DNA of 64,000 nucleotides from Silvimonas soli (GCF_030035605.1 NZ_CP106736.1:3224001-3288000), one strand, 5' to 3'. Numbered from the stretch's first letter, positions 18,075 through 26,619 are shown. Notes: generated from the sequence alone by a model not told the origin. A program made the numbers and translations.

Positions 18075-18382
18075 GTTTCGTCTCCTCGACGGTTCCATTG
18101 AGGGGGTGTTTGGTTTTTGCTTTTATGGTTTGCGCAGCATAGGCGTTTTGCCCGATCGGTTGTGCAGCACCGGGCAATACCGGCAAAGAACTGTAAGCCA
18201 GTTGCTGTCTACGTAGTATGCCTTACAGCTGAAAAACCGGCATTTCACGGGTTTTTGGGGCTGACAGAGATACCACATGCGGGTTTTGTGACAGTGAATA
18301 CGCGGTCTGGCGGACTGTCGGGGCGGCGGGAAGGGTAATTTTTGGGTATCATTACGCCTTTGTTTACTCTGGCAAATCAGAG
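18075..18382. other. GH20/purL intergenic, upstream part
   Basis: About 310 bp with no gene. It contains a nested palindrome at 18191-18228: CTGTAAG, then CTACGTAG in the middle, then CTTACAG. This could be an operator for the GH20 gene, whose start lies about 120 bp away. A purL promoter should also be here, but I cannot point to a convincing -35/-10 pair. Confidence 0.45.
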
Positions 18383-18384
18383 TA

Positions 18385-18650
18385 GGGCCGGTTAACGCTT
18401 ATTACGCGACTGCGCTGGGTCAGAAAAAGGCCAGGCACAAGACGTACGAGGCAGGCAATAACCGGTTATTGCCAAGAAGTACAACACAGTGATGGCCTTT
18501 TTCTGGCCCAGCCCTTCGGGTTTGGGGTATTTCGGGCGGATCGCCGTGCCGCGAAATGCTTGTGGTGTGCACACCACAGCACATTTCGCGGCCCAACGCG
18601 CCATCCCGAACTGCCCCAAACGCAGTTGTGTAATAAGTGTTAACAGGCCC
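18385..18650. mobile_element. MITE-like folded element directly upstream of purL
   Basis: A 266-bp segment is bounded by 30-bp terminal inverted repeats (18385-18414 and 18621-18650, 26 of 30 positions matching: GGGCCnGTTAACnCTTATTAC...) and flanked by TA on both sides (18383-18384 and 18651-18652). Inside are two long arms. The first pairs 18415-18433 with 18493-18511 (18 of 19) and holds the perfect palindrome 18454-18473. The second pairs 18520-18536 with 18605-18621 and holds GCCGCGAAATG / CATTTCGCGGC and the 18-bp palindrome 18561-18578. No ORF is plausible. TA flanks, terminal repeats and lack of coding fit a non-autonomous element moved by an IS630- or IS5-type transposase; an RNA structure is the alternative. 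Confidence 0.75.
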
Positions 18651-18659
18651 TAAACCCAC

Positions 18660-21600
18660 ATGGCAGATGTCCTCAAGCTGCGCGGCGGTGCTGCGCTCTC
18701 CACGTTCCGTGTCGAAAAACTCCAGGCTGCGTTGGTCGAGCAAGGTATAACGGCGGACATTTACGCCGAATACTGGCACTTCGCCGAAGTAAGTTCAGCG
18801 CTGAACGATACTGAGAAATCCACGCTGGAACGGGTGCTGCATTATGGCGATCCGGCCACGCCAGCCAAGGCGGTCGGCGCACTGCTGCTGGTGTTGCCGC
18901 GTCTGGGCACCATCTCGCCATGGTCCTCCAAAGCATCGGATATCCTGCACCATACTGGGCTGGAAAAAATCTCCCGCATCGAGCGCGGGATTGCGGTGTA
19001 CGCCAGTAAAAACGGCCAGCCGTTGTCCACTGGCGAAAAGAACCTGCTGCTGCCACTGATTCATGACCGCATGACCGAACAAGTGTTCGAGACGCTGGAT
19101 GCCGGCAACGAATTGTTCCGCCATTTCGAACCCAAGCCGTTTATGAGTGTGGATATCCTCGGCGGTGGGCGCGAAGCGCTGGACAAAGCCAATATCGAAT
19201 TCGGCTTTGCCATGTCGGCCGATGAAATCGATTACCTGGTCGAGAGCTACCAGAAACTCAAGCGCAATCCGACCGATGCCGAACTGACCATGTTCGCGCA
19301 GGCCAACTCGGAACACTGCCGCCACAAAATTTTCAATGCCGAGTTCATCATCGATGGCGAGAAGCAATCGCACTCGCTATTCGGCATGATCCGCGAAACC
19401 CACAAAGCGCACCCGGAAGGCACCGTTGTTGCCTACAACGACAACTCTTCGGTAATCGAAGGCGCTGAAATTGGTCGCTTCTTCCCGCGGCCGGGTAGTG
19501 CCGAATACAGTTACGACCAGCAGTCCACCCATATTCTGATGAAGGTGGAAACCCACAATCACCCCACCGCAATCTCGCCTTTCCCCGGCGCAGCAACCGG
19601 CTCGGGCGGTGAAATTCGTGACGAAGGCGCTACTGGTCGCGGCTCCAAGCCCAAGGCCGGTTTGTCGGGCTTTACCGTTTCCAACCTGAATATCCCCGGC
19701 GCCATCCAGCCGTGGGAAGGTGAGCAATACGGCAAGCCGGAGCGCATTGCCTCGCCGCTGCAAATCATGATCGAAGGCCCGATTGGTGCCGCTGCGTTCA
19801 ACAATGAATTCGGTCGTCCCAACCTGGCGGGTTACTTCCGTACGTTTGAAGAAAACTGGCAAGGCGAGCGCCGCGGTTACCACAAGCCGATCATGCTGGC
19901 GGGCGGCTTGGGCAATATCTCGGCCATCCACATTGGTAAGAACGACATCCCGGACGGCAGCTTGCTGATCCAGTTGGGTGGCCCTGGCATGTTGATCGGC
20001 ATGGGCGGCGGTGCAGCCAGCTCGATGGCGACGGGTGCCAACGCGGCTGATCTGGACTTTGACTCGGTACAACGTGGCAATCCGGAAATCCAGCGTCGTG
20101 CGCAAGAAGTGATCGACCGTTGCTGGCAACTCGGTGAAAACAACCCGGTGTTGTCGATCCATGACGTGGGCGCTGGTGGTATCTCTAACGCCTTCCCGGA
20201 ACTGGTTGATGGCTCGGACCGTGGCGCGGTGTTTGATCTGCGCAAAGTGCCAGTAGAAGAAAGCGGCATGGCCCCGCGGGAAATCTGGTCGAACGAATCG
20301 CAAGAACGTTACGTGCTGGCCATTGCTCCGGAAAGCCTGTTGGCCTTTGAAGCCATGTGTGAACGCGAGCGTTGCCCGTTTGCCGTGGTTGGCCGCGCGA
20401 CTGCCGAGAAAAAACTGGTGGTGGCCGATGCGCACTTTGGCAACGACCCGGTCGATATGCCGATGGACGTGCTGCTGGGCAAGCCGCCCAAGATGACACG
20501 TGACGTGAAGCGCGTCGCAGTGCAAGGCCAACTGTTCGACTCTTCCATCCTGGAGCTCAAAGAAGCCACTTACCGCGTGCTGCGTTTGCCAACCGTGGCC
20601 AACAAGTCGTTCCTGATCACCATTGGTGACCGTTCCGTCGGCGGCATGACCGCGCGTGACCAGATGGTCGGCCCGTGGCAAACCCCGGTGGCCGATGTCG
20701 CCGTCACCGCCATGGGTTACAACACTGTGCTGGGCGAAGCCATGAGCATGGGTGAACGCACGCCGCTGGCGCTGCTGTCTGGCCCGGCTTCTGGCCGTAT
20801 GGCCGTGGGCGAGGCACTGACCAACCTGGCTGCTGCACCAATCGCCAAGCTGGGCGACGTGAAGCTCTCCGCCAACTGGATGGCCGCTGCCGGGCACACT
20901 GGTGAAGACGCCAATCTGTACGATACCGTGAAAGCGGTTGGTATGGACCTGTGCCGCGATCTGGGTATCAGCATTCCGGTGGGTAAAGATTCGTTGTCGA
21001 TGAAGACGGTGTGGCAAGACGATGGGGCGAAGAAAGAAGTGATCTCGCCGCTGTCGCTGATCATCTCCGCCTTTGCGCCGGTCACTGACGTGCGCAAGAC
21101 GCTTACTCCGCAACTGAAGACCGAACTCGAAAGCGACCTGATCCTGGTCGATCTGGGCGATGGCAAGTGTCGCCTGGGTGGTTCGGCGCTGGCACAGGTG
21201 TACAACCAGGTTGGCCAGTGGGCGCCGGATGTGGTCAGCACCGAACGCCTCAAGGCATTCTTCGAGACCGTGCAAAAGCTGAACGACGAAGGTCGCATTC
21301 TGGCTTATCACGATCGTTCCGATGGCGGCCTGATCACCACGGTGGCGGAAATGATGTTTGCCAGCCACGTTGGCGTGACGCTGGAAATCGACGAAGCTTG
21401 TATCGAACGTCGTCGCCGTGCGCGTGAAGAAGACGAACAAACACCGGAAAGCATCGCTCGCGAAGAAAATGGTCGGGTGATGGGCGTGTTGTTCAACGAA
21501 GAGCTGGGCGCCGTGCTGCAAGTGAAGCGCAGCGACACCGCCGCCGTGATCGCCGCTTTCAGCAATGTCGGCATTCGTAGTGAACTGCACGTGGTCGGCA

Positions 21601-22607
21601 CGCTCAATAATGACGATCGCTTGAAGATCAAAAAACGCAATCGTCTCGTGCTGGATGAATCGCGCGTTGAATTGCAAAAAGCCTGGTCCGAAACCAGCTA
21701 CCAGATTCAGCGTCTGCGCGATAACCCGGTGGGTGCCGATTCGGAATTCGCCCGCATCGGCGACAAGCAAGACAAGGGGCTGTTCGCCAAGTTGAGCTTT
21801 GAACCGGCACAAGACATTGCCGCGCCGTTTATCTCCACTGGCGTGCGCCCGGCGATTGCCGTGCTGCGTGAACAGGGCGTGAATGGCCAGGTGGAAATGG
21901 CTGCAGCGTTTGACCGCGCTGGCTTCAAGTCAGTTGACGTGCATATGAGCGACGTCATCTCTGGCCGTATCTCGCTGGCAGACTTCCAGGGTATCGCCGC
22001 TTGCGGTGGCTTCTCTTACGGCGACGTACTGGGCGCCGGTGAGGGTTGGGCCAAGAGCATTCTGTTCAACGCTCGGGCGCGCGAAGAGTTTGAAGCGTTC
22101 TTCAATCGCGCTGATACCTTCGGCCTGGGCGTGTGTAACGGCTGCCAGATGATGGCCAATCTGTCCGGCATCATTCCGGGTGCCGAAGCGTGGCCGAAGT
22201 TCACGCGTAATCGTTCCGAGCAATTTGAAGCACGACTGGTGATGGCTGAGCTGACTGACTCACCGTCGCTGTTCTTCGGTGGCATGGCCGGTTCGCAAAT
22301 TCCGGTGGTGGTCTCGCACGGCGAAGGCTTCGCGAACTACAGCCAGCAAGGCGATATCGGCAAGTCGATTGTGGCGATGCGTTATGTCGATAGCCACGGC
22401 AAGCCGACCGAGGTTTATCCGCTCAACCCGAACGGCAGCCCGCAAGGTATTGCAGGGGTAACCACCGCCAATGGGCGCTTCAGTATCATGATGCCGCACC
22501 CGGAACGCGTATACCGCACGCTGCAGATGTCGTGGCATCCGGCCGGTTGGGGTGAAGATAGCCCGTGGATGCGCATGTTCCGCAACGCGCGCCAGTGGCT
22601 GGGCTAA
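18660..22607 (+). CDS. purL: Phosphoribosylformylglycinamidine synthase
   Basis: Large single-chain FGAM synthase, converting FGAR, glutamine and ATP to FGAM in purine synthesis. It has 1315 residues, close to the E. coli length. The N-terminal domain begins MADVLKLRGGAALSTFRVEK. The central AIRS-like domains contain SEHCRHK, VETHNHPTAISP and GKDSLSMK. The C-terminal glutaminase domain has the nucleophile Cys in GVCNGCQMM near residue 1158 and MPHPERVYR. The folded MITE-like element ends only 9 bases before the ATG, and no clear ribosome site is present, so translation starts at an element-genome junction. A terminator follows. Confidence 0.97.
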   Translation: MADVLKLRGGAALSTFRVEKLQAALVEQGITADIYAEYWHFAEVSSALNDTEKSTLERVLHYGDPATPAKAVGALLLVLPRLGTISPWSSKASDILHHTGLEKISRIERGIAVYASKNGQPLSTGEKNLLLPLIHDRMTEQVFETLDAGNELFRHFEPKPFMSVDILGGGREALDKANIEFGFAMSADEIDYLVESYQKLKRNPTDAELTMFAQANSEHCRHKIFNAEFIIDGEKQSHSLFGMIRETHKAHPEGTVVAYNDNSSVIEGAEIGRFFPRPGSAEYSYDQQSTHILMKVETHNHPTAISPFPGAATGSGGEIRDEGATGRGSKPKAGLSGFTVSNLNIPGAIQPWEGEQYGKPERIASPLQIMIEGPIGAAAFNNEFGRPNLAGYFRTFEENWQGERRGYHKPIMLAGGLGNISAIHIGKNDIPDGSLLIQLGGPGMLIGMGGGAASSMATGANAADLDFDSVQRGNPEIQRRAQEVIDRCWQLGENNPVLSIHDVGAGGISNAFPELVDGSDRGAVFDLRKVPVEESGMAPREIWSNESQERYVLAIAPESLLAFEAMCERERCPFAVVGRATAEKKLVVADAHFGNDPVDMPMDVLLGKPPKMTRDVKRVAVQGQLFDSSILELKEATYRVLRLPTVANKSFLITIGDRSVGGMTARDQMVGPWQTPVADVAVTAMGYNTVLGEAMSMGERTPLALLSGPASGRMAVGEALTNLAAAPIAKLGDVKLSANWMAAAGHTGEDANLYDTVKAVGMDLCRDLGISIPVGKDSLSMKTVWQDDGAKKEVISPLSLIISAFAPVTDVRKTLTPQLKTELESDLILVDLGDGKCRLGGSALAQVYNQVGQWAPDVVSTERLKAFFETVQKLNDEGRILAYHDRSDGGLITTVAEMMFASHVGVTLEIDEACIERRRRAREEDEQTPESIAREENGRVMGVLFNEELGAVLQVKRSDTAAVIAAFSNVGIRSELHVVGTLNNDDRLKIKKRNRLVLDESRVELQKAWSETSYQIQRLRDNPVGADSEFARIGDKQDKGLFAKLSFEPAQDIAAPFISTGVRPAIAVLREQGVNGQVEMAAAFDRAGFKSVDVHMSDVISGRISLADFQGIAACGGFSYGDVLGAGEGWAKSILFNARAREEFEAFFNRADTFGLGVCNGCQMMANLSGIIPGAEAWPKFTRNRSEQFEARLVMAELTDSPSLFFGGMAGSQIPVVVSHGEGFANYSQQGDIGKSIVAMRYVDSHGKPTEVYPLNPNGSPQGIAGVTTANGRFSIMMPHPERVYRTLQMSWHPAGWGEDSPWMRMFRNARQWLG

Positions 22608-22639
22608 GCGCTCAGGATTGAGGTTTGCTGATGAGAGAA

Positions 22640-22670
22640 GAGGCGCACTGCGGTGTGCCTCTTTTTATTT
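22640..22670 (+). terminator. Intrinsic terminator of purL
   Basis: GAGGCGCAC at 22640-22648 pairs with GTGTGCCTC at 22653-22661 (one G-U pair), followed by TTTTTATTT. It is 33 bases past the purL stop. Confidence 0.9.
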
Positions 22671-22778
22671 CGGGTGGTGATCACAACGCTCACCTTGGCT
22701 GTCATGCTGCGGTGCGTATTGAACCCGAGCGCCGGGCGCGGTATCAATCGGCTATGTCGTTTGCCGCCGGAGCCATTG

Positions 22779-23084
22779 ATGTCTTCCCGCTATCCCGATT
22801 TTGCTTCGTTCTACCCGTTTTATCTGAGTGAACATCGCAACACGGTATGCCGCCGTCTGCATTTTGCCGGATCGCTGGGCGTGTTGTTTTGTCTGGCCAT
22901 GTTGCTAAGCGGGCATGGCTGGGGTTGGCTGCTGGCGGGATTGGCGAGCGGCTACGGTTGCGCATGGATCGGTCATTTCTTCTTCGAACATAACCGGCCC
23001 GCTACTTTCAGTTATCCGCTCTACAGTTTTATGGGTGACTGGGCGATGTTCCGGGATATCTGCCGGGGACGGATCCGGCTGTAG
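22779..23084 (+). CDS. DUF962 / Mpo1-like small membrane protein
   Basis: A 101-residue protein resembling the DUF962 (Mpo1-like) family, with the typical opening SRYPDFASFYPFYLSEHRN followed by CRRLHFAGS. Two hydrophobic stretches (LGVLFCLAMLLSG and GWLLAGLASGYGCAWIGHFF) span the membrane, then come FFEHNRPATFSYPLYSFMGDW with family-type His and Asn positions. I chose the ATG at 22779, with GGAG 8 bases upstream. The yeast relative is a dioxygenase in fatty-acid alpha-oxidation; the bacterial role is not known. Confidence 0.8.
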   Translation: MSSRYPDFASFYPFYLSEHRNTVCRRLHFAGSLGVLFCLAMLLSGHGWGWLLAGLASGYGCAWIGHFFFEHNRPATFSYPLYSFMGDWAMFRDICRGRIRL

Positions 23085-23117
23085 CGCCGCCGGGCCGCCG
23101 CTTGCTTTGTCGTCAAC

Positions 23118-24047
23118 TTAGCCGCGCTGACGTTGTCGCTGCCTGGCTTGCAGACTGGCGCCCAGGTTGAGCAAACCCGCGAGCGCTTTGTTGCCGCTAT
23201 TCAAGGCCAATGAAAGCGGCGTGGTGCCATCCATATGGCGGGCGGTGGCGTCGGCGCCCAGATCCAGTAACGCAACGCTGGTTTGCAGATGGCCATTTGC
23301 CACCGCCTTGTGTAGCGCCGTCCAGCCTTCTTTGGTGGAGGTATTGATAATCGCGCCTGCGCCGATCAATTGCCTGACCACGCGTTCGTGCCCACAACTG
23401 GCCGCCTGGATCAGCGGGGTAAATCCTTGATTGCTCTCGCTGTTGACGTTGACGCTGCGATCGAGCAGTAACTGGATAACTTCTTCATGCCCGTTGAGCG
23501 ATGCCCAATGCAAGGGGCTGTAGCCGTCACGGTCTCTTACATGAATGTCTGCGCCATGCTTGATCAGCACGAGCGCCATTTCGCTGTTGCCTTCAAAGCA
23601 GGCGCGGATCAGCGGCGTCCAGCCAACGTCGTCAATACCGTTAACCTCAACGCCTGCGCCGATAAACAGCAACACGGCGGCTGTATTGCCCTGCGTAATG
23701 GCGCGCTGGAAATCCCGTGGCGTTGCCTGAAAGCCAAGTTCTCGCAGTTGGCTCTCGACTTCTTCGCGCACGTGCTCCCAGATGTCGTGGGTGGCGGTTT
23801 CTTGTTGATTCATGATCTGGTCATGAGCAAACGCCACAGACATCAGTTCCGCCCCGATATCGGGTGGAAAGCCCTGACGATCATGCCGGTCCATGATCAA
23901 GAGATCGTCAAAATAAGCCTGCATGCCCGGTGTGCCCCACAACTCGACGATCCGGTTGAGGATGCGTGGAAACTGTTCGGCCAGTTTCTCCGGGTAGCGA
24001 TTTTCAAAATTCCAGGCGGCGAGTTTCTCGCGTAGCGGGTCGGTCAT
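23118..24047 (-). CDS. Ankyrin-repeat protein
   Basis: A 309-residue protein. The N-terminal 110 residues are a helical region I do not recognise (DPLREKLAAWNFENRYPEKL...). From about residue 110 to 300 there are five to six ankyrin repeats, seen in GWTPLIRACFEGN, GYSPLHWASLNGH, GFTPLIQAASCGH, GWTALHKAVANGH and GTTPLSLALNSGN at about 33-residue spacing. It ends in a basic, Gln-rich tail (LQARQRQRQRG). There is no signal peptide. Ankyrin repeats bind proteins; the partner is unknown. Confidence 0.88.
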   Translation of the reverse strand: MTDPLREKLAAWNFENRYPEKLAEQFPRILNRIVELWGTPGMQAYFDDLLIMDRHDRQGFPPDIGAELMSVAFAHDQIMNQQETATHDIWEHVREEVESQLRELGFQATPRDFQRAITQGNTAAVLLFIGAGVEVNGIDDVGWTPLIRACFEGNSEMALVLIKHGADIHVRDRDGYSPLHWASLNGHEEVIQLLLDRSVNVNSESNQGFTPLIQAASCGHERVVRQLIGAGAIINTSTKEGWTALHKAVANGHLQTSVALLDLGADATARHMDGTTPLSLALNSGNKALAGLLNLGASLQARQRQRQRG

Positions 24048-24146
24048 GCTCGGGTCTAGGGTTGCGCAATTGCTGGATTGGATAAGTTAACATTTTTGAC
24101 CATGGCCGTGATTTTTGCTTGGTACGCGCCGCGTGTGCCCGGTTGC

Positions 24147-24175
24147 TGGACAAGTGCATGGCTTATCGCTAGAAT
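24147..24175 (+). promoter_or_regulatory. Promoter of tRNA-Leu
   Basis: TGGACA at 24147-24152, a 17-base spacer, and TAGAAT at 24170-24175. The start would be near 24182, about 26 bases before the mature tRNA. Confidence 0.6.
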
Positions 24176-24207
24176 GCCGCCTCTTGCTTCCCGCTGGGAT
24201 GCACAGA

Positions 24208-24292
24208 GCCGACATGGTGGAATTGGTAGACACGCTATCTTGAGGGGGTAGTGACTGCGGTCGTGAGAGTTCGAGTCTCTCTGTCGGCACCA
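24208..24292 (+). tRNA. tRNA-Leu(GAG)
   Basis: An 85-base class II tRNA. The acceptor arms GCCGACA and TGTCGGC pair and are followed by the encoded ACCA. The anticodon stem CTATC/GGTAG holds the loop TTGAGGG, giving anticodon GAG. The T-arm contains GTTCGAG, and the long variable arm is typical of tRNA-Leu. It reads CUC and CUU. Confidence 0.96.
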
Positions 24293-24303
24293 GAATATGG
24301 AAC

Positions 24304-24338
24304 AAAAAGCCCGTAGCGTTTGCTGCGGGCTTTTTGTT
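24304..24338 (+). terminator. Terminator of tRNA-Leu
   Basis: AAAAAGCCCGTAGC pairs with GCTGCGGGCTTTTT, followed by GTTTTT. It starts 12 bases after the tRNA end and also faces the 3' end of the RsmI-like gene. Confidence 0.88.
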
Positions 24339-24353
24339 TTTCAGCGCGACCGA

Positions 24354-25067
24354 TTATCCGGCATACAACACAAACACGGTGGGGCGCTTATGCAGGTCAG
24401 GCGCGTCCTCTCGCTTCCACTGCGCAATTTCGCGGGTGGCGGTCAGCTCGTCGGCGGTGGTCAGATCACGCGCTACAGTGAGCAGGGTTTGCGGGCGGCA
24501 GGCGGCCAGCAGGCTGTCGAATAGCGCGCCGTTGCGATAAGGCGTTTCGATGAAGATTTCGGCTTGCTTGAGCTTGAGCGAATCCTGTTCCAGCTTGCGG
24601 ATCGCCTCCTTGCGGGCGGTGGCATCGGCGGGCAGATAACCGTTGAAGCGAAACTTCTGGCCATTGGCCCCGCTGGCCATCAAGGCCAGCAAAATGGACG
24701 ACGGGCCCACCAGCGGCGCGACCTTGATGCCGCGAGTATGAGCAAGCCGGACCAGATTGGCGCCGGGGTCTGCCACACCAGGGCAGCCAGCTTCAGACAT
24801 CAGGCCCACGTCATGACCGGCCAGCAACGGTTCCAGTAGCGTAGAGAGTTCTTTCTCCTGCGTGTGCTCGTTGAGTTCGGCCATCCACATACTGCGCAGT
24901 TCATGTGGCGTACCAAACCATTTGAGCATCGCCCGCGCGGTTTTAGGTGCTTCCACGATAAAATGCGTCAGCTGCTGCGCCGTGGATTGCACGTCCGGCG
25001 GAATGACCGACGTGAGGGAGTCTTCACCCAGTGGTACCGGGATCAAATAGAGCGTTCCGGAATTCAT
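24354..25067 (-). CDS. SAM-dependent methyltransferase, RsmI-like
   Basis: A 237-residue protein of the tetrapyrrole-methylase fold, similar to RsmI, which methylates the 2'-O of C1402 in 16S rRNA. GLMSEAGCPGVADPGANLV and PLVGPSSILLALMASG are family motifs, and FIETPYRN is typical of this branch. It is shorter than E. coli RsmI (286) and begins with NSGTLYLIPVPLGED. This short form is a common partner of maf in beta-proteobacteria and may have a different target. Its ATG overlaps the maf stop as ATGA, so the two are translationally coupled. Confidence 0.87.
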   Translation of the reverse strand: MNSGTLYLIPVPLGEDSLTSVIPPDVQSTAQQLTHFIVEAPKTARAMLKWFGTPHELRSMWMAELNEHTQEKELSTLLEPLLAGHDVGLMSEAGCPGVADPGANLVRLAHTRGIKVAPLVGPSSILLALMASGANGQKFRFNGYLPADATARKEAIRKLEQDSLKLKQAEIFIETPYRNGALFDSLLAACRPQTLLTVARDLTTADELTATREIAQWKREDAPDLHKRPTVFVLYAG

Positions 25068-25663
25068 ACAACCTCTACACCGGCCTCTTGCAGCAAGCTG
25101 CATAAGGCAATCAATGGCAGGCCGATCAGCGCGGTGGGGTCGGTGGACTCAACTGCGGCGATCATCGCGATTCCCAGGCTTTCGACTTTGGCGCTACCAG
25201 CGCAGTCGTAGGGTTGATCGCGGCGCAGATAGTGTTCAATCTGCGCGTCGTTGTAATTTCGCAATGTGACGCGGGTAATGTCGGTAGCAGTGCGGGTCTG
25301 GCCAGTGCGGGTGTCGTGTAGCGCCAGGGCCGTGTGAAACTCTACAGTGCGACCGCGCATCAGGCTTAACTGGGCAACCGCACGCTCGTGATTGCCGGGT
25401 TTGCCCAGTTGCTCACCGTCCAGTAGCGCGACCTGGTCAGAGCCAATCAGCAATGCATCGGCAAATTGGGTGCCGAGTGCTTGCGCTTTGGCAATCGCCA
25501 GTCGCAAGCTGGTTTGCGCGGCTGTTTCGGCTCGTAATGGCGTTTCATCGACATGGGGTGCGGCCGTTTCAAACGGTACTCCCAAGCGTGCCAGCAGTTC
25601 GCGGCGATAAACGGATGTGGAAGCCAGTACCAATTGTCTGGCTGGAAGGGCTTGTTTTTGCAT
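25064..25663 (-). CDS. maf: Maf-family nucleotide pyrophosphatase
   Basis: A 199-residue Maf protein, probably the YceF type that hydrolyses modified nucleoside triphosphates such as 7-methyl-GTP. The opening LVLASTSVYRRELLARLG, the VDE motif (HVDETPL) and the SDQVALLDGEQLGKPG stretch, whose Asp is catalytic in the family, are all present. It is the first gene of a two-gene unit with the RsmI-like methylase (4-base overlap) and is divergent from yceD. Confidence 0.92.
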   Translation of the reverse strand: MQKQALPARQLVLASTSVYRRELLARLGVPFETAAPHVDETPLRAETAAQTSLRLAIAKAQALGTQFADALLIGSDQVALLDGEQLGKPGNHERAVAQLSLMRGRTVEFHTALALHDTRTGQTRTATDITRVTLRNYNDAQIEHYLRRDQPYDCAGSAKVESLGIAMIAAVESTDPTALIGLPLIALCSLLQEAGVEVV

Positions 25664-25695
25664 AGGAAATTCTTGTGGTCTGGCTTAAAAAGCCT

Positions 25696-25723
25696 TTGAC
25701 AGAAAGGTGTGGCAGATTATATC
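25696..25723. promoter_or_regulatory. Overlapping divergent promoters, maf / yceD
   Basis: On the plus strand TTGACA at 25696-25701 and TATATC at 25718-25723 (16-base spacer) point toward yceD. On the minus strand an extended -10 (TGATATAAT, TATAAT at 25721-25716) points toward maf. The two -10 elements share bases, so the two promoters probably compete. Confidence 0.6.
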
Positions 25724-25756
25724 ATGCGCGGTTTCTTAGCTCCGACGGCCTTGGCC

Positions 25757-26248
25757 ATGAAAGTGATCGATAGCGCAGAATTCGCGCTTGAGCAGCGGGA
25801 ACTCTCCGGCGCCATAGCATTATCAAGCATGGCGCGATTGCACGATCAGCTCGCAGACCAGACTGGTGTTGTGGACTGGGAACTGCAAGGTGGGGTCGAC
25901 AAGCTCGAGCGTCCCTGGTTGAGTCTGGTGGTAAAAGGCAATTTGCGACTGGTTTGCCAGCGCTGCCTCAAGCCAATGGATTGGCCATTTGCCTCTGAGA
26001 CCTTGCTGACGCAGTTCACTGACGAAGCAAAGCTCGACGAAGCTGAAGAGCAAGATGAAGAGCTGGAAGGAATTCTGGTCGATCCGGCGCTGGATGTAGA
26101 AGCGCTGGTCGAAGAAGAAGTCCTGCTTGCGGTGCCGTTTTCGCCTATGCATGAAACATGCGGCGGTGTGGATGGTGTAACCGAGGCAGGCAAGAAAGTG
26201 AATCCGTTTGCTGTCCTGGCTGGTTTGAAAACCAGGAAAGCGGAATAA
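25757..26248 (+). CDS. yceD: YceD / DUF177 family protein
   Basis: A 163-residue member of the YceD family, which nearly always precedes rpmF and is linked to ribosome or 23S rRNA maturation. The CQRCLKPMDW motif (two Cys), the acidic stretch around AEEQDEELEGILVDP, and the PNPFAVLA-like end (VNPFAVLAGLKTRK) are typical. The frame is open further, to a GTG at 25709 and an ATG at 25724, but the promoter at 25696-25723 would put the transcript start inside that part, so I prefer the ATG at 25757. It heads the lipid-synthesis cluster. Confidence 0.85.
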   Translation: MKVIDSAEFALEQRELSGAIALSSMARLHDQLADQTGVVDWELQGGVDKLERPWLSLVVKGNLRLVCQRCLKPMDWPFASETLLTQFTDEAKLDEAEEQDEELEGILVDPALDVEALVEEEVLLAVPFSPMHETCGGVDGVTEAGKKVNPFAVLAGLKTRKAE

Positions 26249-26332
26249 CGGACGAGACCGCAAGCCGGATGTGCTTTCAGAGTCGTCCGTTGAATTGTTA
26301 AATACATAACTGGTTTTCAAGGAGTACCCAAC

Positions 26333-26512
26333 ATGGCTGTTCAACAGAATAAAAAATCCCCGTCCAAGCGCGGCATGCATCGCGCACACGACTTCCTGAC
26401 TGCACCTGCTCTGGCTGTTGAAGCCACGACTGGTGAAGTTCACCTGCGCCACCACATCAGCCCGAACGGTTTCTACAAGGGCCGTCGTGTGATCAAGGCT
26501 AAGGGCGAATAA
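26333..26512 (+). CDS. rpmF: 50S ribosomal protein L32
   Basis: A 59-residue ribosomal protein, MAVQQNKKSPSKRGMHRAHD, with the family order of a basic start, TAPALAVEATTGEVHLRHH, then ISPNGFYKGRRVI. AAGGAG lies 8 bases before the ATG. It sits between yceD and plsX, the conserved order, and couples ribosome and lipid genes. Confidence 0.97.
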   Translation: MAVQQNKKSPSKRGMHRAHDFLTAPALAVEATTGEVHLRHHISPNGFYKGRRVIKAKGE

Positions 26513-26535
26513 TTCGCTTCGGGTGAAAACCCTTT

Positions 26536-26551
26536 ATAACCATATGGTTAT
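26536..26551. promoter_or_regulatory. 16-bp perfect palindrome before plsX
   Basis: ATAACCATATGGTTAT is a perfect palindrome 24 bases after rpmF and 69 bases before plsX. It could be an operator for the fatty-acid genes; no regulator is identified. Confidence 0.45.
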
Positions 26552-26554
26552 GAC

Positions 26555-26588
26555 AACGGCGCAAGCGGGGATTCCTGCTTGCGCCGTT
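26555..26588 (+). other. Strong hairpin between rpmF and plsX
   Basis: AACGGCGCAAGC at 26555-26566 pairs with GCTTGCGCCGTT at 26577-26588, a 12-bp perfect stem with a 10-base loop. There is no T-run after it, so it is more likely an mRNA-stability or processing element for rpmF than a terminator. Confidence 0.65.
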
Positions 26589-26619
26589 CGCCATTCTGGA
26601 TAAGCGACTCGCAAAGCTG

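Noticed and set aside
19377..21812. 811-codon open frame antisense to purL
   Set aside because: Same reason: high-GC third positions of purL leave the opposite frame open. No recognisable domains or ribosome site.
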